Made by a program: the position numbers and the translations under genes | Notes under the pieces: model-generated | What the model saw: the letters and a program-made list of their open reading frames with translations, nothing else | Database searches by the model: none | What the model was told of the DNA's origin: nothing | Assembly (NCBI GenBank): GCA_027592975.1 | Contig: JAQCJS010000011.1 | Span: 1 to 11,469 of the forward strand | DNA from: Chloroflexota bacterium | GTDB lineage: Bacteria > Chloroflexota > Dehalococcoidia > UBA2979 | DNA: 11,469 nt | Reading direction: 5' to 3' | Shown here: piece by piece, positions 1 through 6,152 of the stretch | Layout of the letters: each line of letters starts with the position of its first letter | Position numbering within the stretch: position 1 is the first letter of the stretch

Positions 1-647
1 CGCGCGGCGTCCGCCGGCAGCCCGGCGAGCACCCAGGTGCGCGTGGCCGCCGTCATCAGCGCGACCACGTCGTTGCTGACCAGCACCGCCGCGGCGTGGT
101 ACAGCGCCCGGTCCACCCCCTCCATCCGCACGGGACGCGCACCGAGGTCGCCGGTGATCGCTTCGATCAGATCGCCCAGTGCGGACTCGCCTTCCACGCC
201 GCAGGTGATCCCGTGGAAGAGCGCCGCGCACTCCGTGCGCGTGGCAGCGCCGGGGAACGTCTGGAGCGGGTGGAGGCAGCCGGTCAGTGCGCCACGTGTT
301 CGCGCGGCGGCCAGCACATCCGTCCCGAGCGCGCCGCTGCCGTGCAGCACGCCCTGTCCGGTGTGCCACGGCAGATCCGCGGCCAGCAGCTCGATCGCGC
401 GGTCCGGCACGGCGAGGAAGACGAGCGCGCACTCATCCGGCAGTGAGGCGAGGGAGACGGCAGTCACGCCGAGCGCGGTGGCGGCATCGCGAGCGCGCGC
501 CTCCGTGCGCGACGCGATGCGAACCTCCGCGTAGCCCGCCGCGGCGAGGGCGCCGGCGAGCGCGGAACCAAGGCGTCCCGCACCGGCGATGCCGATCGGC
601 AGGACGTGTCGATGGGTGGTGACGGCGGGGATGGTCGGCACGGTCAT
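1..647 (-). CDS. DUF2520 / Rossmann-like NAD(P)-binding protein (C-terminus cut by window edge)
   Basis: Reading from the ATG at 645-647, 215 codons stay open to the window edge; the stop lies outside. Visible: a Rossmann dinucleotide loop GIAGAGRLGSALA (about residues 19-31), an HGSGALG segment at 102-108, GCLHPLQTF at 123-131, and YHAAAVLVSN at 183-192 opening the helical C-terminal domain. This order (Rossmann loop, H-SG, HPLQTF, YHAAA-N) is typical of DUF2520 proteins, relatives of pyrroline-5-carboxylate and 6-phosphogluconate dehydrogenases. Members usually run about 280 residues, so roughly a quarter is missing. The substrate is not established for the family and nothing here reveals it. 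No Shine-Dalgarno sequence is visible, but an in-frame stop at 690-692 and the absence of other ATG/GTG/TTG codons between them leave this as the most upstream start. It lies 42 bp behind a small charged protein on the same strand, probably co-transcribed. Soluble cytoplasmic protein by sequence. Confidence 0.85.
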   Translation of the reverse strand, partial: MTVPTIPAVTTHRHVLPIGIAGAGRLGSALAGALAAAGYAEVRIASRTEARARDAATALGVTAVSLASLPDECALVFLAVPDRAIELLAADLPWHTGQGVLHGSGALGTDVLAAARTRGALTGCLHPLQTFPGAATRTECAALFHGITCGVEGESALGDLIEAITGDLGARPVRMEGVDRALYHAAAVLVSNDVVALMTAATRTWVLAGLPADAA

Positions 648-689
648 GGGGCGGGGCTGGGGCGCAGGGACGGCCTCGGAAGGTGGGCG

Positions 690-890
690 TTAGCTCTTCG
701 ACTCGTCGTCGTCGCGGCCACCGGGCACCAGGGCGTCCAGGATGGCGTCCAGATCCTCGGGCGCGTCCGCGTCCGTCGCGGGATCGTCCTCGCCACGCGC
801 GGCGCGCTGCTCCTTCTTGGCCTCGCGCTTGGCGGCCTTGGAAGAATCGCGCTGGAACTTCAGGTAGGAGTAGTTCTGCTTCCGGGCCAT
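690..890 (-). CDS. Small charged hypothetical protein, MARKQNY type (66 aa)
   Basis: The first half (residues 1-33) is basic and begins MARKQNYSYLKFQRD, followed by a Lys/Arg/Ala/Glu-rich helix. The second half is acidic (ED, DD and DE clusters) and ends in ESKS. I recall short bacterial proteins beginning MARKQNY or MAKKxNY with a K/R-rich helix as widespread and uncharacterised; the match is by pattern memory, not a search. A GAGG Shine-Dalgarno sequence lies 6 nt before the ATG, which supports translation. It is upstream of, and same-strand with, the DUF2520 gene. It is divergent from cysH across a 169 bp gap. There is no signal peptide, membrane segment or cysteine. The function is unknown; the bipolar charge would suit a nucleic-acid or ribosome-associated protein, but that is only a guess. 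Confidence 0.75.
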   Translation of the reverse strand: MARKQNYSYLKFQRDSSKAAKREAKKEQRAARGEDDPATDADAPEDLDAILDALVPGGRDDDESKS

Positions 891-1027
891 CTGCCGCCTC
901 GCGTGATCGTCGTCGCGCTCGCGGGGGAGCGGCGCTGTGGGGATTCGCGCGAGGGTGTCCCGGCGCTCTCACAGCGTACCTTACGTGTGCCCTCCCGCGC
1001 GCCCACGCTGGCACCTGGGACGCCCGC

Positions 1028-1033
1028 TATGAT
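1028..1033 (+). promoter_or_regulatory. Probable -10 element of cysH
   Basis: TATGAT differs from the TATAAT consensus by one base and ends 26 nt before the cysH ATG. No good -35 hexamer sits 16-18 bp upstream; the nearest, CTGGCA at 1008-1013, leaves only a 14 bp spacer. A CGGAG ribosome-binding site (1048-1052) follows, 7 nt before the start. Confidence 0.45.
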
Positions 1034-1059
1034 GAGGTCAGAACGAACGGAGTCCGGCG

Positions 1060-1797
1060 ATGGTGGTGGATGTGCACCAGATTGACACGCTTGCGCAGGA
1101 ACTGGCGGCGCTCCACCCGGCGGACATCGTCGCACGCGCGCTGCGGGAGTACGGGGAGGATCTGGCGATCTCCTTCAGCGGCGCGGAGGACGTGGTCCTC
1201 GTGGACATGGCCTCGCGCTCGGGCCTCCCGTTCCGCGTGTTCACGCTGGACACCGGACGCTTGCACTCACAGACGTACCGCTTCATGGAGCAGGTGCGCG
1301 ACCGCTACCGCGTGAACATCGAGGCATACACGCCGCAGCCGGAGCCGCTGCAGCAGCTGGTGACGACGAAGGGGCACTTCTCCTTCTACCAGGACGGCCA
1401 CGAGGAGTGCTGCTCGATCCGGAAGGTGGAGCCGCTGCGCCGGGCACTGTCCGGTGTCCGGGCATACGTCACCGGTCAGCGCAAGGATCAGAGTCCGGGG
1501 ACGCGCGCGGACATCCCCGTGGTGCAGCACGACACCGCGTTTTCCACGCCCGGGCACGAGCTGGTGAAGTTCAACCCGCTGGCGAACTGGACGGCCGCGA
1601 AGGTCTGGCAGTACATCCGCGGGCACGAGACGCCCTACAACCCGCTGCACGATGTCGGCTTCCGATCGATCGGTTGTGAGCCGTGCACGCGCGCCACCAA
1701 CCCCGGCGAGCACGAGCGCGAGGGGCGCTGGTGGTGGGAAGAGGCGACGAAGCGGGAGTGCGGCCTGCACGTCATCAACCTCGGCAACGCCGACTAG
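1060..1797 (+). CDS. cysH: Phosphoadenylyl/adenylyl-sulfate reductase (thioredoxin-dependent, Fe-S type)
   Basis: Reduces activated sulfate (APS or PAPS) to sulfite with thioredoxin in cytoplasmic sulfate assimilation. The 245 residues cover the family's usual length. Motifs in order: nucleotide-binding SFSGAED (38-44), FTLDTGR (61-67), Cys pair 117-118, GQRKDQSPGTR (139-149), NPL-W segment near 172-176, C206-E-P-C209, and the C-terminal ECGLH (233-237), whose Cys234 is the catalytic thiol. Four cysteines in the CC...CxxC arrangement are the [4Fe-4S] ligands that mark APS-type reductases; the PAPS-only enterobacterial CysH lacks them. So the enzyme most likely prefers APS, although the family name covers both. 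The start is the ATG at 1060, with CGGAG 7 nt upstream. A rhomboid protease follows 19 bp downstream on the same strand. No other sulfate-activation genes (sat, cysN/D, cysC) are in the window. Confidence 0.95.
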   Translation: MVVDVHQIDTLAQELAALHPADIVARALREYGEDLAISFSGAEDVVLVDMASRSGLPFRVFTLDTGRLHSQTYRFMEQVRDRYRVNIEAYTPQPEPLQQLVTTKGHFSFYQDGHEECCSIRKVEPLRRALSGVRAYVTGQRKDQSPGTRADIPVVQHDTAFSTPGHELVKFNPLANWTAAKVWQYIRGHETPYNPLHDVGFRSIGCEPCTRATNPGEHEREGRWWWEEATKRECGLHVINLGNAD

Positions 1798-1816
1798 CGG
1801 CCGTCCAGAGCACCTC

Positions 1817-2557
1817 GTGTTCCCGATTCGCGATCTCAGTCCGTCACGCGGCACCGCGCTGGTCACGATCTTGCTGATCGTGCTGAACATCGTGGCGTTC
1901 TTCGGGTGGCAGCCGCACGGAGACCATGACGCGGAGTTGGACTTCCTCTATCGGCGCGCCGCCGTCGCCTGCGAGGTCACCCGCTTCGCGCCGATCTCGA
2001 TCGTGGACCTGCGGGAGGGCGAGTGCGTCCCGGATCAGGCGCCCGCGCTCTTCCCGGAGAAGCAGGTGGCGCTGTCCGTGGTCGTGTCCATGTTCCTGCA
2101 CGGCGGCCTGCTGCACCTGCTGGGGAACATGTGGTTCCTGTGGATCTTCGGCGACAACATCGAGGAAGCCTTCGGACACCTCGGCTATGCGCTGATGTAC
2201 CTCGTCACCGGCGTCGGCGCGACGCTCGTGTTCTCCGTGCTGCACATGGACAGCGTGGATCCGTTGATCGGCGCATCGGGCGCGATCGCGGGCGTGCTGG
2301 GCGCGTACCTCGTCCTGTTCCCGAAGGGCTGGGTGCTCGCGCTGTGGTTCGTCTGGGTGGTGCCGGTGCCGGCCGTGCTGTTCCTGGGCCTGTGGTTCGT
2401 CGGCCAGTTCAACGTCGTGACGGAGGGCGTCGCCTGGGAGGCGCACGTCGCGGGCTTCGTGATCGGTGCGGGCATCGCGCTGCTGTTCCGTCGCCCGCTG
2501 TTGCGCCGGACGCGGCCGCCCTCGCGCGAACTCCCGCGCACCTTCCGCGCGGGCTGA
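1817..2557 (+). CDS. Rhomboid family intramembrane serine protease
   Basis: Cleaves transmembrane substrates within the cytoplasmic membrane. Taking the GTG at 1817 as start gives 246 residues beginning (M)FPIRDLSPSRG, the usual cytoplasmic opening of the short bacterial rhomboids, then a first hydrophobic helix (about 14-30). Family signatures: HGGLLHLLGN (95-104) with His95, His100 and Asn104, GASGAIAG (152-159) with nucleophile Ser154, and AHVAGFVIGAG (209-219) with catalytic His210. The Ser/His dyad is intact, so it should be active. Six or seven hydrophobic segments are visible. A soluble loop of about 50 residues with two cysteines (52 and 70) separates helix 1 from the core. The reading frame extends back inside cysH to 1652, but that part is Arg/Ala-rich shadow sequence. 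No strong Shine-Dalgarno precedes the GTG, so translation may couple to cysH, 19 bp upstream. The C-terminal tail is basic. Substrate unknown. Confidence 0.92.
   Translation: MFPIRDLSPSRGTALVTILLIVLNIVAFFGWQPHGDHDAELDFLYRRAAVACEVTRFAPISIVDLREGECVPDQAPALFPEKQVALSVVVSMFLHGGLLHLLGNMWFLWIFGDNIEEAFGHLGYALMYLVTGVGATLVFSVLHMDSVDPLIGASGAIAGVLGAYLVLFPKGWVLALWFVWVVPVPAVLFLGLWFVGQFNVVTEGVAWEAHVAGFVIGAGIALLFRRPLLRRTRPPSRELPRTFRAG
2533..2553. terminator. Hairpin between convergent genes (possible terminator)
   Basis: A perfect 7 bp GC stem, CCCGCGC (2533-2539) pairing with GCGCGGG (2547-2553), has a 7 nt loop. It lies in the last codons of the rhomboid gene, and the opposing gene ends only 9 bp after the rhomboid stop, so a shared hairpin would be economical. 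No T-run follows on either strand, so function is uncertain. Confidence 0.3.
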
Positions 2558-2566
2558 GTTCGATGT

Positions 2567-2965
2567 CTATGTATGGCGGCCGCCGGCACGGCCCTCCAAG
2601 TCGTCGTACGTGGGGGCGGGCTGGACGGTGAGTTCCGCTTGCGCGTCCGCGAGTACCCCCGCGCCGTCCCCGGTAGTGGCGAGCATGTAGCGGCCGGGCG
2701 CCAGCGTGACCAGCACGTCCGCGCTGTCACCGGGCGCGACCGCTTCGGCGCGGTGCTCCGTCGGGTGTGCTTCGGGCGGCGCTGCCGGCTCGTCGTCCTC
2801 CGCGATCAACTCGAGGGTGAAGGTGTGCGGCCGCTCGCCGCGGTTCATCACCGTGAAGCGCACCTCGCCCGCGGGGGCGACGGAGGCGTCCGGTTCGATC
2901 GCGTCGTCGTACAGGATGACGAGGATCGGCGGGGTGGGGTCGCTGCGGTCGTCCACGATCGCCAT
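2567..2965 (-). CDS. Cupredoxin-like (plastocyanin/EfeO-fold) domain protein, 132 aa
   Basis: The start is fixed by AGGGAG 5 nt before the ATG at 2963-2965. The protein has the layout of a single cupredoxin beta-sandwich: ILVILYDDAIEPD (14-26), APAGEVRFTVMNRGERPHTFTLEL (30-53), an acidic variable loop (54-76), then VAPGDSADVLVTLAPGRYML (76-94). The N-G-x-x-P-H-x-F motif with His47 is where plastocyanin-like proteins place their first copper ligand. The usual C-terminal Cys-His-Met ligands are absent: the protein has no cysteine at all, and its last strand region reads GRYMLATTGDGAG. It also has no signal peptide, whereas most cupredoxins are exported. A type 1 copper site is therefore unlikely; it may be a structural or degenerate cupredoxin fold. 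It lies downstream of the hydrolase gene on the same strand, across a 170 bp gap with a hairpin, so it may have its own promoter. Confidence 0.7.
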   Translation of the reverse strand: MAIVDDRSDPTPPILVILYDDAIEPDASVAPAGEVRFTVMNRGERPHTFTLELIAEDDEPAAPPEAHPTEHRAEAVAPGDSADVLVTLAPGRYMLATTGDGAGVLADAQAELTVQPAPTYDDLEGRAGGRHT

Positions 2966-3074
2966 CGGCACTCCCTGCGCGACCTCGGACGCCGCAGTGC
3001 CCGAGGCTACCGGTCGCGCGGTGACGGGGGCGGCGAAGCGCCACGTCCGGGCATTGCAGGCGCGTGAAACCGCA

Positions 3075-3108
3075 CGGGGGCGGCCACGGCGTACCGCGAC
3101 CGCCCCCG
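3075..3108 (-). terminator. Probable terminator of the hydrolase gene
   Basis: CGGGGGCGG (3075-3083) pairs perfectly with CCGCCCCCG (3100-3108); a smaller CGG/CCG stem sits inside the loop. It lies 28 bp past the hydrolase stop on the minus strand, followed there by TGCGGTTTCAC, a weak T-run. Stem strength and position favour termination; the short T-run is the caveat. Confidence 0.5.
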
Positions 3109-3135
3109 GCGTCCCTCCGGACTGCGCGAGGTGCG

Positions 3136-4158
3136 TTAGATGTGCTTCGTGAACCAGGCGAGCGTGTCCTTCCACGCCTGCGTCGCATGGGCCTCGTTGT
3201 AGTTGTTGCCCGTGTCGTTGTGGAACGCGTGGTTCACGCCCGGGTAGACCTTCATCTCGTGGGTGATCTTCGCGTCGGTCAGCGCCTTGCCCAGCGCGTC
3301 CTTGCCTGCGTTGATGCGGGCGTCGTTCTCCGCGTAGACGCCGAGGGTGGCGGCCTTGATGTTCGCGATCGCGGCCGCGTCCGGCGCGGGGCCATAGAAG
3401 GCGGCGACGGCCTTCAGCTCCGGGATCTTCGTGGAGGAGGCCCAGGTGACGCCGCCGCCGAAGCAGAAGCCGATCATGCCGACACGGGTGTTGTCCACGC
3501 CCTCCACGGTGCCCAGGTAGGTGCGGACCGCGGTGAAGTCCGCGACGTGCCGGTCAATGCCGGCGCCGGTAAGCAGCCCCGGGATCTTGTCGCGCTCGTT
3601 CTTGCCCGTGCCGCCCTCGCGGTGCAGCAGGTCCAGCGCGAAGGCCGCGTAGCCCTCCTTTGCGAAGCGCCGCGCGACGTCACGGATGTGCGGCGTCAGG
3701 CCGGCGTTCTCGTGGCAGACGAGCACGGCCGCGCGCTTGGTGGTGGAGGCGGCGGTCGGGAGCGCGAGGTAGCCCCCGCCCTGCGCCGAGCCGACTGGGA
3801 AGGTGACATCGCTGGCGCGGACGGCCGGGTCGAACTCCGGGACGGACAGCGGGCTCTTCGCCCCGCCAACCGGCACGGTCGTGCCGGTCGCCGTGGGGCT
3901 GGGCGTGGGGGGAGGTGGCGTGGCGGTGGGCGTTGCGGGCGGGATCGTCGCGGTGGGGTCGGGCACGTCGGGGCCGGTGCATCCCATCGCGGCCAGGGTG
4001 GCGGCGGCCGTCGCCATCCCGCCCGTGATGTAGGCGACACGGCGGAAGAAGGTGCGCCGCGGCATCTCCCCCGCGCGGTAGTCGTCGTAGAACTCCTCGA
4101 GGAGGTAGCGCTCGAACTTGCCCAGGTCAGCTGGGGCGTTGGGCCGCGTATCGGTCAT
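3136..4158 (-). CDS. Dienelactone hydrolase family protein, Tat-exported lipoprotein
   Basis: Alpha/beta hydrolase of 340 residues. N-terminal part: about 30 polar residues, then a twin-arginine motif P-R34-R35-T-F-F, a hydrophobic stretch (about 41-58) and a lipobox LAAMGC with Cys60. A Pro/Thr/Ala-rich linker (about 63-95) follows. This predicts export by Tat in folded form and lipid anchoring outside the membrane. The hydrolase domain (about 105-340) shows VCHENAG with Glu140, nucleophile Cys222 in GFCFGG, Asp269 in YAENDAR and His300 in VNHAFH, the Cys-Asp-His triad of dienelactone hydrolases plus their conserved Glu. The family hydrolyses lactones and esters; the true substrate is unknown. 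The start is the ATG at 4158, with GGAG about 11 nt upstream, a rather long spacing. The frame remains open far upstream only as antisense to the CoA-transferase genes. Divergent from those genes across 189 bp. Confidence 0.88.
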   Translation of the reverse strand: MTDTRPNAPADLGKFERYLLEEFYDDYRAGEMPRRTFFRRVAYITGGMATAAATLAAMGCTGPDVPDPTATIPPATPTATPPPPTPSPTATGTTVPVGGAKSPLSVPEFDPAVRASDVTFPVGSAQGGGYLALPTAASTTKRAAVLVCHENAGLTPHIRDVARRFAKEGYAAFALDLLHREGGTGKNERDKIPGLLTGAGIDRHVADFTAVRTYLGTVEGVDNTRVGMIGFCFGGGVTWASSTKIPELKAVAAFYGPAPDAAAIANIKAATLGVYAENDARINAGKDALGKALTDAKITHEMKVYPGVNHAFHNDTGNNYNEAHATQAWKDTLAWFTKHI

Positions 4159-4274
4159 GGGTGACGTCGCTCCATGGTGCCGCGGCCGGATCTCCAGCGC
4201 GCTGCCTCTGATACGTGCGACGGCGGACGCCGGATCCGTCCGGATCGCCTCGGGCCGGACTTCATCACCAGGAT

Positions 4275-4280
4275 TATGCT
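4275..4280 (+). promoter_or_regulatory. Possible -10 element of the CoA-transferase pair
   Basis: TATGCT (4 of 6 to consensus) is followed by GCGG, resembling the -10-like sites before cysH and the E1 alpha gene. It is 67 nt before the ATG at 4348. No convincing -35 is visible. Confidence 0.3.
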
Positions 4281-4347
4281 GCGGGCAACTCGGTGCTCTG
4301 CGTCCGCGGAGGGGGAGCCGGGTGCGCGAAGGTTGGAGGAGGGTGCC

Positions 4348-5544
4348 ATGACTGAAGGTCCGCTGGCAGGGATCCGCGTCTTCGATATGACGCTGGCGAT
4401 GGTCGGCCCGTGGTGCGCCATGAACCTGGGCGCGATGGGTGCCGATGTCATCCACATCGAGCCGCCGACGCCCCGCCAGACCATTGGTGCGGATCGGCCC
4501 GGCGGCGGCGTGCCGCCGTCCATCGGGTACATCTCGTGGAACATGAACAAGCGCGGGCTCACGCTGGACATGAAATCGCAGGAGGATCGCGCCAACGCGT
4601 ACGAGCTCCTGAAGACCTGTGACGTGTTCCTGATGAACATGCGCCCGGACGTCGCGGGCCGCCTGGGCGTGGACTACGAGACGCTGTCGAGGATCAACCC
4701 GGGCATCGTCTACTGCACCGTCACCGGCTGGGGCCAGGACGGCCCCATGCGCGAGTTGCCCGGCGCGGACGGCCAGATCAACCACTTCACCGGCATGTCC
4801 ACCACCAACGGCCCCGAGGGTGTGCCAGAGGGCGAGTTGTACCGCCACTCCACGCAGATGGACGCCAGCACCGGCAACTACGCCACGCAGGCGATCCTGC
4901 TCGCGCTCGTCGCCCGTAAGCGCACCGGCAAGGGCCAGCGCATCGACATCTCGATGCTGCGCGCGACGACGCACCTGCAGAGCGCGCGCATCGGCGAGTA
5001 CCTCGCGCGGAAGACGATCAACCCGGGCCTGGGCAGCGCCGCGCAGGTCGTGGCCCCGGATCGCGCGTTCGAGACCGGCGACGCCCGCCAGGTGGCCGTC
5101 GCCGCGACGAGCCAGGCGGAGTGGCGCACGTTCTGTGACGTGGTCGGCGTCCCGGAGCTGAAGGACGACCCGCGCTTCGCGACGAACGCGGATCGCGTCG
5201 ACCACCGCGCCGAGCTGCACGCGATCCTCGCGCCGAAGCTCAAGGAGTACCCGCGCGACTACTGGGTGCTGCAGTTCCGCCGCAACCGCCTGCCCTACGG
5301 CTGGCCGCTGCGCTGGGATGAGCTGCGCTACCACGAGCAGGTGCAGGCGAACGGCTACATGCACCTCGTGCCGTCGAAGGCGCCGTGGGGCGACGTGTGG
5401 ACGGGCGGCGCGCCGTACCACTTCTCGAAGACGCCGACGCGGTGGTTCACCACGCCCGAGATCGGCGAGCACAACGAGGAGATCCTGCAGGAACTCGCGC
5501 AGGCCCGCACCGCGGCTCCCGCGCCGATGAAGCAGGAGGCGTAA
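4348..5544 (+). CDS. CaiB/BaiF/Frc family (class III) CoA transferase, catalytic subunit
   Basis: Moves CoA between acyl-CoA and a free carboxylic acid through an aspartyl-CoA thioester. The 398 residues match the family's length. Visible: the N-terminal PLAGIRVFDMT...PWCAMNLGAMGADVIHIEPP core (5-40), WNMNKRGLTLDM (64-75), NPGIVYCTVTGWGQDGP (117-133), and MDASTG with Asp172 at the position of the catalytic Asp (Asp169 in formyl-CoA transferase). Near the C-terminus comes IGEHNEEIL (372-380), the conserved tail. The start is the ATG at 4348, with AGGAGG inside GGAGGAGGG and a 5 nt spacer; the upstream in-frame extension to 4174 lacks such a site and would overlap the promoter region. Its stop codon abuts the GTG of a second CaiB gene, so the two products are probably made together and may form a heteromer. 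The acid substrate cannot be read from the sequence. Confidence 0.93.
   Translation: MTEGPLAGIRVFDMTLAMVGPWCAMNLGAMGADVIHIEPPTPRQTIGADRPGGGVPPSIGYISWNMNKRGLTLDMKSQEDRANAYELLKTCDVFLMNMRPDVAGRLGVDYETLSRINPGIVYCTVTGWGQDGPMRELPGADGQINHFTGMSTTNGPEGVPEGELYRHSTQMDASTGNYATQAILLALVARKRTGKGQRIDISMLRATTHLQSARIGEYLARKTINPGLGSAAQVVAPDRAFETGDARQVAVAATSQAEWRTFCDVVGVPELKDDPRFATNADRVDHRAELHAILAPKLKEYPRDYWVLQFRRNRLPYGWPLRWDELRYHEQVQANGYMHLVPSKAPWGDVWTGGAPYHFSKTPTRWFTTPEIGEHNEEILQELAQARTAAPAPMKQEA
5534..5539 (+). promoter_or_regulatory. Shine-Dalgarno of the second CaiB gene
   Basis: A perfect AGGAGG sits inside the last codons of the first transferase gene, 5 nt before the GTG at 5545 that directly follows its TAA. 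This fixes the GTG start and implies coupled translation. The same core and spacing precede the first gene. Confidence 0.75.
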
Positions 5545-6147
5545 GTGACTGGACCGCTCTTCGGCTACCAGGTCGTGGAACTCGCGGAGGGGGTCGGCGG
5601 CCCCTACGCGGCCATGCTCATGGGTGACGCCGGCGCCGACGTGGTGAAGGTGGAGCGTGCCGAGGGCGACCGCGCTCGCGGCTGGGGCTCGAAGACCCTG
5701 GGCGACTACGGCGTGACGTTCCTCGTCCTCAACCGCAACAAGCGTGGCGTCTCCGTGGATCTCGACTCCCCCGCGGGCGTGGCGGCGGTGACGAAGCTGA
5801 CGGACGGCGCGGACATCGTGATCCACGACGCCGGCTGGTCGGCGCACCCGGACCTCTCGGTGGACGCGATCATGGCGCGCAACCCGCAGGCGATCGTGCT
5901 GAACGTGTCCGAGTTCGGCCCGAACGGCCCGCTGGCGGAGTACCCGCCCTACGCGGAGCTGGGCGCGCAGATGGCATCCGAGGCGATTATGTCTCTTGGC
6001 GTGCCGGGCCAGCCCCCCGTCCGCATCGGCGTCGACCTCGGCACAATGTACTGCGGGATCTACGGGCTGTCGGCCACGTGCGCGGCGCTGCTGGCGCGTG
6101 ACCGGGTCGGCGGGCAGAAGGTGGAGTCTCCGCCTTCGGCGCGCTGA
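5545..6147 (+). CDS. CaiB/BaiF/Frc family CoA transferase, second subunit: N-terminal part of a frameshifted gene
   Basis: Starts at GTG directly after the first transferase's stop. It shows the family N-terminus: FGYQVVELAEGVGGPYAAMLMGDAGADVVKVE (6-37), NRNKRGVSVDLDS (63-75) and PQAIVLNVSEFGPNGPLAEYPPY (114-136). At PVRIGVDLGTMYCG (158-171) the position that normally holds the catalytic Asp (G-x4-D-x3-G) is Thr167; Asp164 lies three residues earlier and could only serve if the loop is shifted. After GGQKVE (194) the frame goes out of register into SPPSAR and stops at TGA 6145-6147, about half the normal length. The missing half lies in the next frame (6126-6689). Joined by restoring one base, the product would be 381 residues. 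As written, this piece alone would be inactive. Whether the break is real or a sequencing error is unresolved. Confidence 0.85.
   Translation: MTGPLFGYQVVELAEGVGGPYAAMLMGDAGADVVKVERAEGDRARGWGSKTLGDYGVTFLVLNRNKRGVSVDLDSPAGVAAVTKLTDGADIVIHDAGWSAHPDLSVDAIMARNPQAIVLNVSEFGPNGPLAEYPPYAELGAQMASEAIMSLGVPGQPPVRIGVDLGTMYCGIYGLSATCAALLARDRVGGQKVESPPSAR
6121..6131 (+). other. Frameshift site in the second CaiB gene
   Basis: The codons read GTG GAG TCT CCG. Re-reading one G (or inserting one G after GAG) gives GTG GAG GTC TCC GCC TTC, that is VEVSAFGALIAM, and joins the two halves without loss. The site is not a slippery X-XXY-YYZ heptamer, so programmed frameshifting is unlikely; a single G deletion or a sequence error is the simplest reading. 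Confidence 0.8.
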
Positions 6148-6152
6148 TCGCC

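Noticed and set aside
1652..1816. In-frame extension of the rhomboid gene into cysH
   Set aside because: The added residues are Arg/Ser/Ala-rich shadow of cysH; the family N-terminus (FPIRDxxPS) begins at the GTG at 1817.
2966..3175. Longer start for the cupredoxin-like gene overlapping the hydrolase end
   Set aside because: AGGGAG lies 5 nt before the ATG at 2965; the upstream residues show no signal peptide and overlap a likely terminator.
4174..4347. In-frame upstream extension of the first CaiB gene
   Set aside because: A near-perfect AGGAGG precedes the ATG at 4348, the family N-terminus begins there, and the extension overlaps the promoter region.
6118..6130. Programmed -1 frameshift in the second CaiB gene
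   Set aside because: The junction GTGGAGTCTCC has no slippery heptamer, and I see no obvious downstream stimulator; a base deletion or sequence error is simpler.
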